A stretch of 64,000 nt of DNA from Panonychus citri (lineage: Eukaryota > Arthropoda > Arachnida > Trombidiformes > Tetranychidae), in assembly GCF_014898815.1 (NCBI RefSeq), contig NW_026515545.1, forward strand, positions 1,178,001 through 1,242,000, written 5' to 3'. A model generated the notes under the pieces. The model made no database searches. It saw only the letters and a list, made by a program, of their open reading frames with translations, and had not been told where the DNA came from. A program made the position numbers and the translations under genes. Shown in pieces: positions 24,801-37,046 of this stretch (positions are counted from its first letter, which is position 1; each line of letters begins with the position of its first letter).

Positions 24801-25631
24801 ACTCGGAGCGGGTCTTGTATCCCATGGACGCACAATCCCTCGGATTACTGATAAAATGTCACTATTATGATGATTACCATTAATAGCGTTTGATTTAATT
24901 TGATTAATTATGTTATTCACATGAATTGCTGATGAAGATGAAGATGAGGAGGAGGATGAGGATGAGGATGAATTTGATGATGGTTGTGGTGGTGGTGATG
25001 ATGATGTTGATAAATTGTCTTTCTTTGGATTAAAGTTTAAAATATCTTCAATTAGGAATGATTTGAATCCTTTGGATGTTAATTGTTGATCAGCTAAATT
25101 ATCTGCTTGATCAATTGGCTCAGTTTTCATTGGCAATTCTTTATCATCTGCATCTTCATCATCCTGGTCAATTAACTGACCACAACTTTTACCTTTCACA
25201 TCCTCAATTGACTGTAATGAGGTTGACGTTTCATCCGAGATGGAGTTGATTATTGTTGTTGTAACTGTTGTCTTGGTGATGTTGATGATGTTAGTGTTGG
25301 TCACTGTGGTGGTTGGTGAAATGGTCACTATACTGGCCGCAGAGGTGGTGGTTGTGGTTGCTGTTGTTGATCTGTTGTCACCTTTGGCATCGTCCATTGA
25401 TTGGTAAGATGTTTCATCGGGTTTGTCATCTTTTAAATCCTCAAATGATTGGAGAGATGAGGATGAAGATGAAGATGAGAAAGATGGTTTTCTTTTAGTG
25501 AAAAGAGATCCCGTTGTTATTGATGGTGTTTTTGTCGTTTTTTGGGTGACAACATTTAACGGTGGTGTCACTGTTGATACGGAAGAAGAGGGGGAAGAGG
25601 AAGAGGAGGAGGAGGAGGTGGTAGTGGTCAT
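9687..25631 (-). CDS. Lbx: Ladybird / LBX-class homeobox transcription factor
   Basis: Two coding exons, 25631-24212 and 10060-9687, joined in phase 1 (TTA G|GTGAG ... TTTTAG|AT) to give 597 aa. The homeodomain (about 492-551) has the LBX/TLX-class recognition helix QVITWFQNRRAK (Thr47, Trp48, Asn51), preceded by KKKRKSRTAFTN and followed by KRDIEEKRQD, as in LBX proteins. Exon 1 has an eh1-like Groucho-binding motif FLIEDIL (192-198) and, just before the splice, SPLECLYELTNKAF, matching the LBX ELTSKTF motif. The rest is poly-Ser, poly-Thr, an 11-Ala run and His-rich blocks, which makes it about twice the usual 280-480 residues. I chose the ATG at 25631; the frame runs further upstream but without another ATG. 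Known ladybird/LBX roles are muscle-precursor, heart and neuronal identity. The intron just before the homeobox is also found in vertebrate LBX1. Confidence 0.9.
16138..16150. promoter_or_regulatory. AP-2-like palindrome TCGCCAAAGGCGA in the LBX intron
   Basis: A perfect inverted repeat with a 3-nt centre. It contains GCCAAAGGC, an exact match to the GCCNNNGGC core bound by TFAP2 (AP-2) factors, and stands out against AT-rich surroundings. Occupancy is unknown. Confidence 0.3.
17406..17414 (+). promoter_or_regulatory. AP-2-like site GCCTGAGGT in the LBX intron
   Basis: One-base departure from the GCCNNNGGC AP-2 core, with the favoured TGA centre. Motif match only. Confidence 0.2.
18822..18851. 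repeat. (TC)n microsatellite
   Basis: About 30 bp of uninterrupted TC inside the LBX intron, in a longer pyrimidine-rich stretch that runs to about 19050. Confidence 0.9.
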
Positions 25632-25946
25632 TTGGAAATGAGAACTGGACACAAGTGAATACACGTGATAAGTGTGTTGACACTGTGGAGGCTTTTTTTT
25701 CCCTTTAGTTTTGGTTATTTCAATGGATAAAATTATTCTGACGGTAAAATGAAAGGTGATTGTTGATTGAAGATGATGAGAGAGTCAGTGAGTCTTTCTC
25801 AGAGAGATGAAAGATACTACAAAAGTAAGAGAAAGAAAGAGAAAAACCCAAAATGAAAGAGAAAAGGAGGAGTCTCGAACTTGAGAAAACTACTTTTCCA
25901 ACCAATCACGAATTTAGAACTTACCTTGGCCCCACCCAATCCATCA

Positions 25947-25971
25947 CATCATCATCATCATCATCATCATC

Positions 25972-26012
<41 letters not shown>

Positions 26013-26022
26013 CTCTTTCTCT
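25947..26022. repeat. Compound microsatellite (ATC)n-(TC)n-(TTTC)n
   Basis: Three simple repeats abut over about 76 bp, roughly 320 bp upstream of the LBX start codon and so near its likely promoter. Confidence 0.9.
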
Positions 26023-27293
26023 ATTGAGCAATTAATAATTTACTCTCTCGTTATCAATATAAATTGTTGATCATAATTCAAATTACGTTTACAATTTAAA
26101 TTTAATTCCAATTAACTTTTTGCGATTTTTTCCCCTCATTCACTTGCTTATAATACTGAACAATTAAAATTTAATCATCAACATTATTGGATATTAATCA
26201 ATAACAATCAACAGCAATTAACTAACTTTTACAGTTATAACGTTTATTATAAACTTGATAATTGAATAAAATTTCAATATTTAAAACCATTAATGATTAA
26301 TTAGTAATAATTGGTAATAAAGTATTAATCACTCTCATTATCAACAATCAACAATTAATTAATGATAAATAAATGGTCAGAAATATAGTAAAAATTAAAT
26401 GGTAACACAATAATTAGTAAACAAGTGACAATTTAAATTTGCATTTATCGAAAAGAAAAAAGTTAATTGTTGAAGTGTTTAAATTAACTTTAATTCAGTG
26501 AATCTAATGAATGAAAAGTTTTTAGGGTAAGAGGAAAGTTTAAGTTAATCAACAATTAATCAAATGATTAAAACTCAATGAATTATCAATCTAATCAATT
26601 TAATCATCTTGAAATCTTTTCATCTTACCCAATCTCATCATCATCATGATAATCATCATCATGGGCGTTGATTATTATCATGATGATGATGAGATGAAAA
26701 AAATGAAGGCGTTGAAATTTGAACACTTTTATTACCTTTAAATGATTGAATTAGAGTCAGAACTTTTTGAATTATCATCATCATCATACTAATTAATCTT
26801 AAGGTTAATAATTTGAGTTATCATCATCATCTTCCTGGTCATCTTATCATCATCATCATTGAATTATCATGGTCATTTAACAGGAAATGTTTATCCTAAT
26901 ATCGTTTACAATGGAGGATAAATTGAAATGATTGTTCATGACAAACTAATATTCGGCTTATTTATTGGACCATGATGATGATGATGATGATGATAAGTAA
27001 AGTGAAGAGTAAAAATTTCATCAGGAATCCTTTTATGTATCATGATGATGATGATGATAATGATGAGGTTTCTTGCTGAACTTTTTTTTATACATTGGTT
27101 ATTGTGTATAAATGATACATAGGATGAAGATGAGGATGGAAATGATGGAGAAGAAAATTTTTTCTTTTCTCTCCTCATCTTTTTCTTCATTTAATGTATT
27201 GAAATTGGTTGGAGGAAGAAGAGGATGAATAGAAAACTGAAGAATGTGAAAATTTTCGTGTTTTTTATTCTTCTGTTCGAAAATGATGAAGAT

Positions 27294-27295
27294 GA

Positions 27296-27346
<51 letters not shown>
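27294..27346. repeat. (GA)n microsatellite
   Basis: About 53 bp of GA with one short interruption (GAT), followed by a spacer and AT-rich text. Confidence 0.9.
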
Positions 27347-27349
<3 letters not shown>

Positions 27350-28204
27350 AAGATACCTCGTTATTTATATAAGGATAACATGTAAAGTCTATAAGGTTAC
27401 TAGTGAACTCGAAACTCATGTTAACTGTTTCTATTAACGAGAAGTAGTAACATTCTCATCATCTTCTTCATCTTCATCATCCGAGGTGGAACTTGGATAT
27501 TCAATTGAATCAAATATGGGGATGATGATGATGATGATGGAGGTTGGCAAAAAAAAAGGATGAAGATAAAGATGAAGATTATGAAGGTATGTAGACAATG
27601 AATTTGAAACTATTTGTATCCATTATTATTTATGTAACTTTGTCATGTAACAAACATTTTGACTTATCATTGATTTTTATCATCATCATCATCATCATCA
27701 TCTTTATCTCCATCATTCAACATTGGAGTTGATACTTTGCTGACCTAATCCACTCCTCCTCCTCCTCCTCCTCATCTCCATCTTCATCTTCCTCCTCCTT
27801 TTGCTCATCCTCATCCTTTTCCTATCACTATCCATCTGAAAAAAAGATCAAATCTAAGAAGAAGATGAAAAATAAGAAAAAGAGATGAAAATATCTTTCT
27901 CTTATCTTCTTTATCTTCCTTGTCATCCTTATAACCAATCAACCATCTCTTTCTTTTCTCTCTCTTTCAAATCTCTAGTATAATTTTCTGCTTCATCTTC
28001 CTCATCTTTTTTTCATCTTCATCAGTTATAACATGTTGACCTTTTGGCTTCATTTCCCAGTACAACACACAGCAAATACTCATTGTCTTATCCAATTAAA
28101 TTTACTGCCAACAATTAACTTTGATTGTTATGATATTATTAATAAACACACACACACACATAGAGATGTTGATTCACAATTGTCAGCATAAAATATTATC
28201 ATTT

Positions 28205-28684
28205 ACAATATTGTTAATTATAAACAATCATGTTAATCAGTGACAATCAAAGATTCAACTTCTTAATTGTTGTTGTTTATTAAACTTTTGGCAATTTTAA
28301 TCAGTTACTTTTGTTTTCTATTAGTTTGATATCTAATACTTGATATGAATAATCAATTAATAAATCAATTTGTGAATTGAATTAACTGACAAGATAATTG
28401 ATGAAATTGATTAACATGAGATACTTACAATCAAATTACCATTAAACAATATTGTTAATTATAAACAATCATGTTAATCAGTGACAATCAAAGATTCAAC
28501 TTCTTAATTGTTGTTGTTTATTAAACTTTTGGCAATTTTAATCAGTTACTTTTGTTTTCTATTAGTTTGATATCTAATACTTGATATGAATAAAATTAAT
28601 AAAAAATGAATTGAATTAACTGACAAGATAATTGATGAAATTGATTAACATGAGATACTTACAATCAAATTACCATTAAACAAT
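28205..28684 (+). repeat. Direct tandem duplication, unit about 241 bp, two copies
   Basis: Copy 1 (28205-28445) and copy 2 (28446-28684) both begin ACAATATTGTTAATTATAAA and share long identical runs. One internal block differs: about 28 bp in copy 1 is replaced by about 20 bp in copy 2 around 28352 and 28592. Otherwise near-identity points to a recent duplication. No coding potential. Confidence 0.9.
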
Positions 28685-31600
28685 TTACCTTGATTGTTGT
28701 TAAAAAAAACTTTCAAGAAATTAAATCTCTCAATGATTAAGAAAACAGGTTTAATTTTTTTACTCTTTCTCATTTAATGATAATTATAATTAATCAATGA
28801 CAACAATTAACTATTATCACAACAATTTACCTTAATGATTAATGATTAACAGTAAATGACGAAATTAAATTGTTACTCTTGTGTGTATACAGAAAGTCAA
28901 ACTAATTACAACAATTAAATTGTTGTGATACTTTAATCATTCCAAGAATTAAAAACTAATTTACAATCAATTTATCATGACAATCAACGAAAATCAATAT
29001 AATCACTAATTAATTATTATTACAATAAAAGTAAACGGTTAATTGTAATTCAAATTAAATTATATTCATTAATCATCGGGAGTGGTGATCATAATGATAA
29101 CTAATTGTTGACTTAATCACAATTACAATTGTTGCTTATTTTTTTGATTTTACAATTAGTCAGATTATTGAATTTAAATTGATTATCATGATCAATGATT
29201 AATTCACTTTCCATTATAATCAATTAATTGTTATACTTAAATCCAGTTTTCCCATGATCATGATAAATACAATTAATTAGTTTTACTTTGATTAAGACAT
29301 TAAATTATTATAAACAATAGTTAACAAATTAGTGATTTAATTAATGTTATATCATTTTAGTTGTTTAATCAACAATCAGGAGTGGTTTTGTTTTGTTAAC
29401 AACAATTAAATTATTACGGATGTGTCCCAATGTTAATGAATAAAAAAACAATTTAAGTTAATCATCAACACCAAGAATCAACAATCAACTGATGGTGGGC
29501 TTGTATTACCTTCTAGGCCTTTCAAATATGATTAAATTAATTACACAATTAAGTAGAGAAAAATTATTATTTTCATAACATTTTCCATCATTGTAATAAT
29601 TATATCTTAATCAACGCAATTAACTGATTACAATTTGCTGTTAATTTGTAATCAGTTAACTGTTGTTGTTGATTATGAATTACAATTTATGATCAATACT
29701 GATTTTTGAATAGGGAAAAGTTAATTGTTACTGTTGTTGTTTTCTTTGGTTAAATTATCATAATTTAATTTTCTTGTCTGATAATAAATTGTTTCAATGG
29801 TAACGATTAACTCACGAAATTTTTAATTCACAATTTAATCAACAAATTTGACAGGAGAAACTATAATAATAATATCAGCAATTAATTATGATTAACTTAA
29901 TACAAAAATAAAACCTCACGCCTACGAGAGGCAGGTTAATGATTAACTTGATGATGATAATCAACAACAACAACAACAATCAAGGTAATCCAGGTAATAA
30001 CAGTTAATTTTTAGTACAATTAAAACAACAAATCAAAATGAAAAAGTAACAATTAATTGTACATTCATTGGATTTGATTAGCAACAATAAAAGTCAGACT
30101 GATTAACATGAAAAGTTAATCAGTCAAACAATTAACTCTCAAACAAGACTTGATCAATATCAATTTCCCCTAAACCTTGAAAATGATTAAATTAAATTTG
30201 CTCTCTCTCTCAATAACTAAATCAAATTAAATTACAATTGCTACTTTTTCACAATCAAATGAGTAAATTAAACTTTCAATCCAGAAAAATTGTTAATAAT
30301 AAAAAGACACAATTTTCAAGTTGATTTAAAAAAAAACAATTTGATCAACGTGAAAACATAAGAATCAAATTTAATTATGATTAGATAATTATGTTAATCA
30401 TGATTATGATTACTTCCGTTTGTACAATTAAGTAAGAGCGCAAATAATAATAACAATAATCGTGAGGTTGAAACATAGTTAATATGATGAATTCAATTGA
30501 TGTTGATCACTATTAGTTTACTGATTGTTACTCAGCTGCTCCTAAATCATTTTGATATCTTAATTGTAAAAATGAAAACAAAGTTAATCATGATGATGAA
30601 GATGAAAAATGTTGATCATCATCATCATCATCATGATACCTGTGTGATAGATGTGCGTGATTACCTTAAGAGGGATAACATTTTATTAACGATATTAGCG
30701 ATTACCTTTTGGAAGCTGAAGGTTGGTGCTAATAAGAGTAATGGTTTTCTGAGGTGTTGTTGATGGTGTAGAGATAATATCTTGCCCGGAGGGCATATTT
30801 TTCTCCTCTCTCTCTCTCTCTCTCTTTCATCCTTTTACACGGGTAAAACTCAATGAATCCTCCGATCATCAGGATGATAATTATATTACTAATGATTTCT
30901 AATCAACTGTATATCTTTTTTGAGATTCACGTTCATCTTATTCTTGATTATTTCTATTAATTATTTTTCCATTATTAAGATTAACATTTTATCTAATCAA
31001 CATCAAGTTAATCTCTTTGATGTTTTAATTGTTTCCAAATCTTAATTACTTTCATTGATTAAATCTTTCTTGGTGTGTTGATTGATTTTTCTGGTTTCAC
31101 AATTTTGTTAAATTGTTTTCACTCTTTTCCCATTTGGTTTCATTAATTGTTCTTGTTAATTTGATAATCTGGATTAAGGTTAATTTGATTTGTTTTTGGG
31201 TATTTATGTTAATTGTAGTTGTAAATTTAAATAATTACAATTTAGGTTAATGATTTAAAATGAGTAATTTAGATTCTCATTAAATATCAATACAAATTGT
31301 TAACTTTTTTTTTTGCTGCTGCTGTTGAAACATTTAATACAATCACTCAATGGTCTGGACTTTAACTGTTTACAATTAGATTAAAATTGATTGCTAACGA
31401 TTGTTGAAGTCTTAATTAGGTTAATTTAATTGTGGATACACTTATATATAAACTTATAACAATTAAGATTTGAAAATGATAACTTTTTTTTTTAATTACA
31501 ACCAAATTTTTATATAATCGCTAATGAAAAAGGATTAGGATAAGAAATAGATGATTAAGTTGATTAGGATATTAAATATGATTACCAGTTTGAGATTGAG

Positions 31601-34202
31601 ATAATGATGAAGATGATTAAGATAATTAATCAATCCTCTAATGAATAGTAATAAAATCTGATGAAATTGCAGTTACCATGGTTACTGACTATTATCATCT
31701 TCATCCTCATCCCTATGGTTTTCAAATGGTTTAATATTGCTCATCATCAGCATCCTTTTAATGGTTATCATGATTACCTTAATTGTAATGATTTATTGAA
31801 TTGTAGGTTAAATTGTTTGAAGATTAATTTGATTGAAAGATGAAAATTGGTTAACTTTATTCTGATGTGTATTGTTAATGTTAAACCAGTTAAATTATTC
31901 ACCAAATAATCAAACTAATTATAATTCATCATAATCAGCTGATCAGATTTATCAAAATTGTTTATATAAATTAAAAACTGACCAGTAGATTTAAATTGAT
32001 TGATAAAGATTGATGTTTATCCCAATTGAACAGGTAAAATTAATGGATGAAAACAAATAAGATAATGATGACAAATGAGGATGAAAGATGAGGATGAAAC
32101 AAAGAGGAAGAGGCAAAAGGTAATTGATGATGAAGATGGAGATGAAGATGAAGATAAAGATGATGATTATCATGATGAAATTAATCTTAATCCCGAAGAA
32201 ATTTGATAAAAAAATGCTCAATGGGACAAAATTCACTCTCATCATGATGATGATTGTCCTTTTCTTTTGCTCGTTGATTAATAAATTAGTCACAATTAGT
32301 TTCGATTGTCGTTGTGATATTACAATTAAGGGAAAACTGAATCACTCCAACTGTGTCTAAATGATTAACATCATCATTAAATTTGATCACCTAAAGATTA
32401 TTATTAAATAAAAGGCTCGAAAGTAACAGTTACAGTTAACAATCAATTTGACGTTTCCAATTTGATTGATAATTCATTTCTTTGGTTAATCCCAACAATC
32501 AAATGAAAAGAGATTAACTTTTTTTCTGATGCTGTTCTATTCACCAAACACAAACCAAACAATTAACCTTTTAATCCACTTGACAATTTGATTAATACAC
32601 TAATCCAATTATCCAGATAGATGAAAAAAAATTGAAAACTTTTTCTCATTATCATTTAGCATGAGAAAAAAATGATAATAAATGATTACGATGTTGGATT
32701 AAACAATTAAGATGATAATAAGTAACAATTTGTTGATTATGATGCAAACGTTTTGTTCAATTGTCATCCGTTGATTGTTAATCATAATCATCAATTGATT
32801 TCCCATTGAGAAGGCGTCAGAAAAAAAAGTTAAAGGTTAAGGCCAAAGGTAAGAATTGTATTAATAATTGATTAATAATAATGAAGGAAGAGGAAAAAAA
32901 AGTTAATCATTTGTTGAGTTAATTGTTGATTGTTGATTGTGATTATTGAGCCTTAACCAGAGGCTAAAGAAACGGTGTTGTCAGGTAAGTTGATACAATT
33001 AAAGGTACATAACCTTAACAATTTAACCTGACAATTTAAATGTTAACTTGACCAATTACCTTGATGATGATTATGATTGATGTTGATATATATCATTTTC
33101 TGTGTGATTGATTAATGATTAACAATAGTGAGAGAGAGAGACCAATCCTTAATAACAATTATGATTAAATAACACAAACGCTTGATTACTGTTTATAACA
33201 ATCAATTTCAATTGTTGTTTGTGAAAAAAAAGAGAGTCTATCAGTTAATTGTGATTAAATTTGACTTCTTAATTAACTATTATTTTGAGCAAAAACGGTC
33301 AATGAGTGAAATATATTCATCAGTTGGTGACAGTTGTGTAAGTTAAGTTAATTGTAATTAGTTGATTATCCAGCAAATTAAGACGTTAATCTTGTCACTA
33401 ATTTAATTTTCTGTTTACTATTGTAAATATATGTGTTATGTGTGTGTGTGGGTGTTAATCATCATCATCATCATCTTAATCCTAATCCTAATCATGATAA
33501 TCTATTTTTAATCCCAAGCATAATGTTTGTTTTTGTTTAAATTGTGAGATTTAAATTGTTACTCTTGATCACATCATCATCACAATTTAAGTGTCACCAT
33601 AGTTGATGGGCTTGGTGACAATCATGATTAAGGGTTTTTGGTTGTTGATATTTAAAATAAATTACATTTAAATCAACCTACGCAATTACAATTAACTCAC
33701 ACTCACACAATTTAAATAGTAAATTATAAATTATTACTTGGTTTAAATTGTTGTTATTATTATTGAACCTTTATCATGAAGGAATCACAGTTAATTATAA
33801 CCATTATGATTGATTAATTAACTTGATGATATAATAACTTATTGAATTGATTATCACGTTGTAAGTTTATGCAATTTAATCATGATAATTGTTTGTTAAT
33901 TGTTGTTGAAATGAGTTGATAAAACCTACACAAAAGCTCAAAACTTTGATCGTTATTGTTGATCACTTTAGCTTTTTGAACAATTTAATTTAATTTGATT
34001 ATGATAACAATGGGTTTCCATTGATTTGAGCAAATTGTTTACTTTTTTCCCCAATTTGATTGCTTATGTTGTTTGATTGAGTTGGACTGTTTTTTTTTGC
34101 ACTGGTCAGTTCTGGTCAGTTGGTCAAAATTGTGTCTAAATATAATAACAAGTCGTTTATTAAGATAAATAATGATTGTGATGATGATAATGATAAGTTA
34201 CA
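28685..34202. other. Gene desert segment, AT-rich
   Basis: No coding exon recognised. Dominated by CAATTAAC/TTAATTG words with scattered ATC/GAT runs, a (TC)n tract near 30803-30828, and GC-rich palindromes at 29920-29932 and 30783-30795. Small open frames near 30497 and 31661 are not convincing: low-complexity text, no splice or family support. Confidence 0.5.
30783..30795. promoter_or_regulatory. AP-2-like palindrome TGCCCGGAGGGCA
   Basis: A perfect 13-bp inverted repeat around GGA. It fits the extended AP-2 palindrome TGCCCNNNGGGCA at all fixed positions. Located about 5.2 kb upstream of the LBX start codon. Motif match only. Confidence 0.35.
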
Positions 34203-34323
34203 TTGGAAGCGGAAAAAAAGTTGATTGAAAGTTTATGGAGGAGTTGAAAGGTGTCAAAAAGGTTGTCCACTGACCTAAAGGGTGGGTACTTTTCCCACCT
34301 TTCAACAAAGGTAAACTACAATT
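34203..34323 (+). repeat. Dispersed hairpin element, copy A
   Basis: A 121-bp stretch with a diverged relative at 46728-46857 in the same orientation. Shared blocks are TGGAAGCGG, GGTGTCAAAAAGGTTGTC, AAAGGGTGG, CACCTTTCAACAAA and AAACTACAATTA. The core forms a hairpin: perfect 11-bp arms GTTGAAAGGTG (34243-34253) and CACCTTTCAAC (34296-34306), an inner AAAAG/CTTTT helix and an apical CCAC/GTGG. About 64 nt in all, the size of a small structured RNA or microRNA precursor, though a mobile-element remnant is equally possible. Confidence 0.7.
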
Positions 34324-34638
34324 ATTTGTACCAACATACAAGGTAAATGGTGATTATTGAAACAATTTACTTGAAGGACGAGGGTCTTAAATGTCTATGT
34401 GTCTATTATAATCAAGGCTAATCATTGCAATCAACAATTTTACATGTAATGTACACCTGATGGTCATCGTCATCATCTTGTGGTCAGTATTAATTTTTTC
34501 CTTCTTCATCTGTGGTAAAAGATTGAATTGAAAAAGGCAAACCAATCGGACATTTGAAATAATTAATAGTAATGGTCAATGAGAGATGGGCCTATGAGTG
34601 GATAGCCTCATAAACTATGGATTAGGATTTTACTGGAA

Positions 34639-34665
34639 TCTCTCTCTCTCTCTCTCTCTCTCTCT
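34639..34665. repeat. (TC)n microsatellite
   Basis: About 27 bp of uninterrupted TC in the desert, about 320 bp after hairpin copy A. Confidence 0.85.
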
Positions 34666-35783
34666 GGTAAAAAATAGATGATGATGATGCTTATTATCAT
34701 AAGCTAATTCCCTGTTATGTGAGATTAACGTTTTTTGGATTGTTTTTGTTTCGGCTTCAAATGTTAGTCCATAAAAACGTTGAATGTTAATCTAATGGTG
34801 AAAAGTCAAGTTATCTATGGCTCATTGGATCCATGGCAATAATCATGTGTCAATGAAGTCCTTTTGTTAGGACAGTTTAACAAAGAGGCTACACTAACAG
34901 ATTATGTCCATTGACTTTTTGGGTTAAGCATATACACTGACACTGAAAGGAGGAAAAGGAGGATCAAGATGAAGATGATGAGGAGGTGGAGGAAAGAGGG
35001 TAAGAGGTGAGTAGATAACCAAAGAGAAAGGGTCAATACTTGTTTCAAAGGCTACAAAAGGTTTGATTCATTTCTCATCATTGACCCATAAATAGTAGCG
35101 AAGATAAAGAAGATGATCTAGTTCGAAGGTCATTAAAAGGTCTTTTGTTAAAGAGAGAGAAAAAAAAACTTTGTTAAGAAAATGATCGAGTTTTTTTTCA
35201 TCTCTCTCTTTCTCTCTCCATCATCTTCATCTTCATCATCATCTAGAAAGTCATAAATAAAGAGCCATTTCAAACACAGCGTGGACATTAACATGATTTT
35301 TATCAAGTCCAGTCTTGTTAAGAAAAGAAGATAAAACTTTCAAGTTAGAACTTTTTTTCGATAATTTTCTCAGCGACCCCTACCGATTCCTCGAGTTATC
35401 ATCATCAATAATTTTTCGGGTTAACAATAAAAAAGAAACTTGATTCTTTGTAAATTTACCTTTTTAATTGAGTTGTGTTCGAAGTGTTATTTTAATGATT
35501 GCTACTTTCGAGCCAATTGAACAACAATCAATATGATAAACTTATTATTGGGTTAGTAGCAAATTAGTGACACTTGAAACTTTCCTATTCATTTGTATTC
35601 ATCTTTTTGTTGTTGTTAACAGAATTACAACTTTTGCCTCTTCATTTTGGTAATCAAATTTGATGATGATGATGATGATGTCAATTTGTATCAAATCGGT
35701 ACATTATGGACACACGTTTGACATGCTCGAAACGTGGTAATGTCTCTTTGTGTGTTATCCTTTTGTTGTTATCCGTTGTTGTT

Positions 35784-35794
35784 GCCCTTAGGGC
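35784..35794. promoter_or_regulatory. AP-2-like palindrome GCCCTTAGGGC
   Basis: GCCC and GGGC arms with a 3-nt centre, matching the extended AP-2 palindrome core, in AT-rich DNA. Motif match only. Confidence 0.3.
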
Positions 35795-37018
35795 GCGATT
35801 AAGGTTCAACAATTGATCAAACTAAAGTTATTAGATTAACTTTTCAAATGAACTTCCTATGTACATATATACATGTATTTATATACATTCTCATTGTTAA
35901 AAGGTAACTAGAACTTTTCTTTCTTTACTCTCAGGTCACTTTTTTTTTCTTCCCGATTATTGTCCAACAATTTGATAAGGTTACTGATTGTTAGACACTC
36001 TGATCGGTTGACCGATTTAATTGATCAACTTGATGATGATTATCATGTTCATCTACAATATCAGTTTCCATTTCTCTGTCAATGTCAATTGTCACTCTAT
36101 TATTAGTATTGTTGCTCTTATTATTATATTTGCTACTCGAGAAAACTTTTCCAACTCTTTTCTCAGCCCATCGAACCACCCGTGATGATAATTTTAGAAC
36201 TTATTAACTTAATCATTATTCTAATCATCTTAATCTTCAATTGTCAAGTAGTCAATTCTATTATTAACTTTAATATACCTGGAGAAAAGGTGTTACCTTG
36301 ATACAATTACATTTCCAGGTAAAGTTACTCTCATAATCCAAGTGAAGCTAATCCATTATTAGTAAATCTCTTGTATCTATCAATGGGGATTGAACATTTT
36401 CTTGTAATAAATATTATCATTTCATTTTATTTGATATTTTTGCTTCTCATCTGGGAAACTAAACTATTATCATTATTATCAATTAGCAATTAAATCAAAG
36501 AGTAGGAAATTGTTTACTTTAACTGTAATTTAGATGTTTTTATTAGGTTACTAATCCAACAATCATTTTCAATTTTCAATCAATTGATGAGATTTTGTCA
36601 TGTTTGTTAATCAATGAAACTAATCAACAAGAAATCAAGTTAAATTAAACATCATCAATTGTATCAATGGTCATCTGTTTATTGAGGTAATCAAATGAAA
36701 AAAAGCTACAGTAAAAGAAGATGATTACAAGTGATAATCTGTAATAAAAGATTAACGGATTAAGAAAATAACTTCCGGTTTTTTTTCTGATTATAATCTA
36801 ATAACATTGGAGATGTTGAAACCTGAAAGGGTCAGTTGAGGGTGAGAAAGAGGCGGAAAGACAAAAAAGCATTCGGATTATGATGATGATGATTAGCAGG
36901 AAAAGGAGCTGATTATGTTAACAGATAATATAACACACGAGTCTCTCAGCAGGGAATCTCAACCTCATTACATTAATACACTTTAGATTATCATCATCAT
37001 CTCTCTTTCTCTCTTGAC

Positions 37019-37046
37019 CTCTCTCTCTCTCTCTCTCTCTCTCTCT
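37019..37046. repeat. (TC)n microsatellite
   Basis: About 28 bp of TC, preceded by an ATC run and an imperfect TC tract. Confidence 0.85.

Larger units (their letters stand above)
25632..28204. promoter_or_regulatory. LBX upstream flank with dense microsatellites
   Basis: Contains the presumed LBX promoter and 5' UTR on the minus strand just above 25631. A CACGTG E-box lies at 25662-25667; one such site is weak evidence of anything. Farther out are compound ATC/TC/TTTC (25947-26022), GAT/ATC blocks near 26640-26690 and 26975-27065, and the (GA)n at 27294-27346. No coding gene seen. Confidence 0.4.

Noticed and set aside
24574..24883. Plus-strand open frames rich in Ala, Val and Leu
   Set aside because: Antisense shadows of the poly-Ala and Thr-rich part of LBX exon 1.
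25632..25664. Extending LBX upstream of the ATG at 25631
   Set aside because: The frame is open but starts at a GTG, which is not expected to initiate in an animal gene; the first ATG is at 25631.
35110..35140. tRNA B-box-like GTTCGA text
   Set aside because: No A box, no cloverleaf and no acceptor stem around it; I found no tRNA or rRNA in the window.
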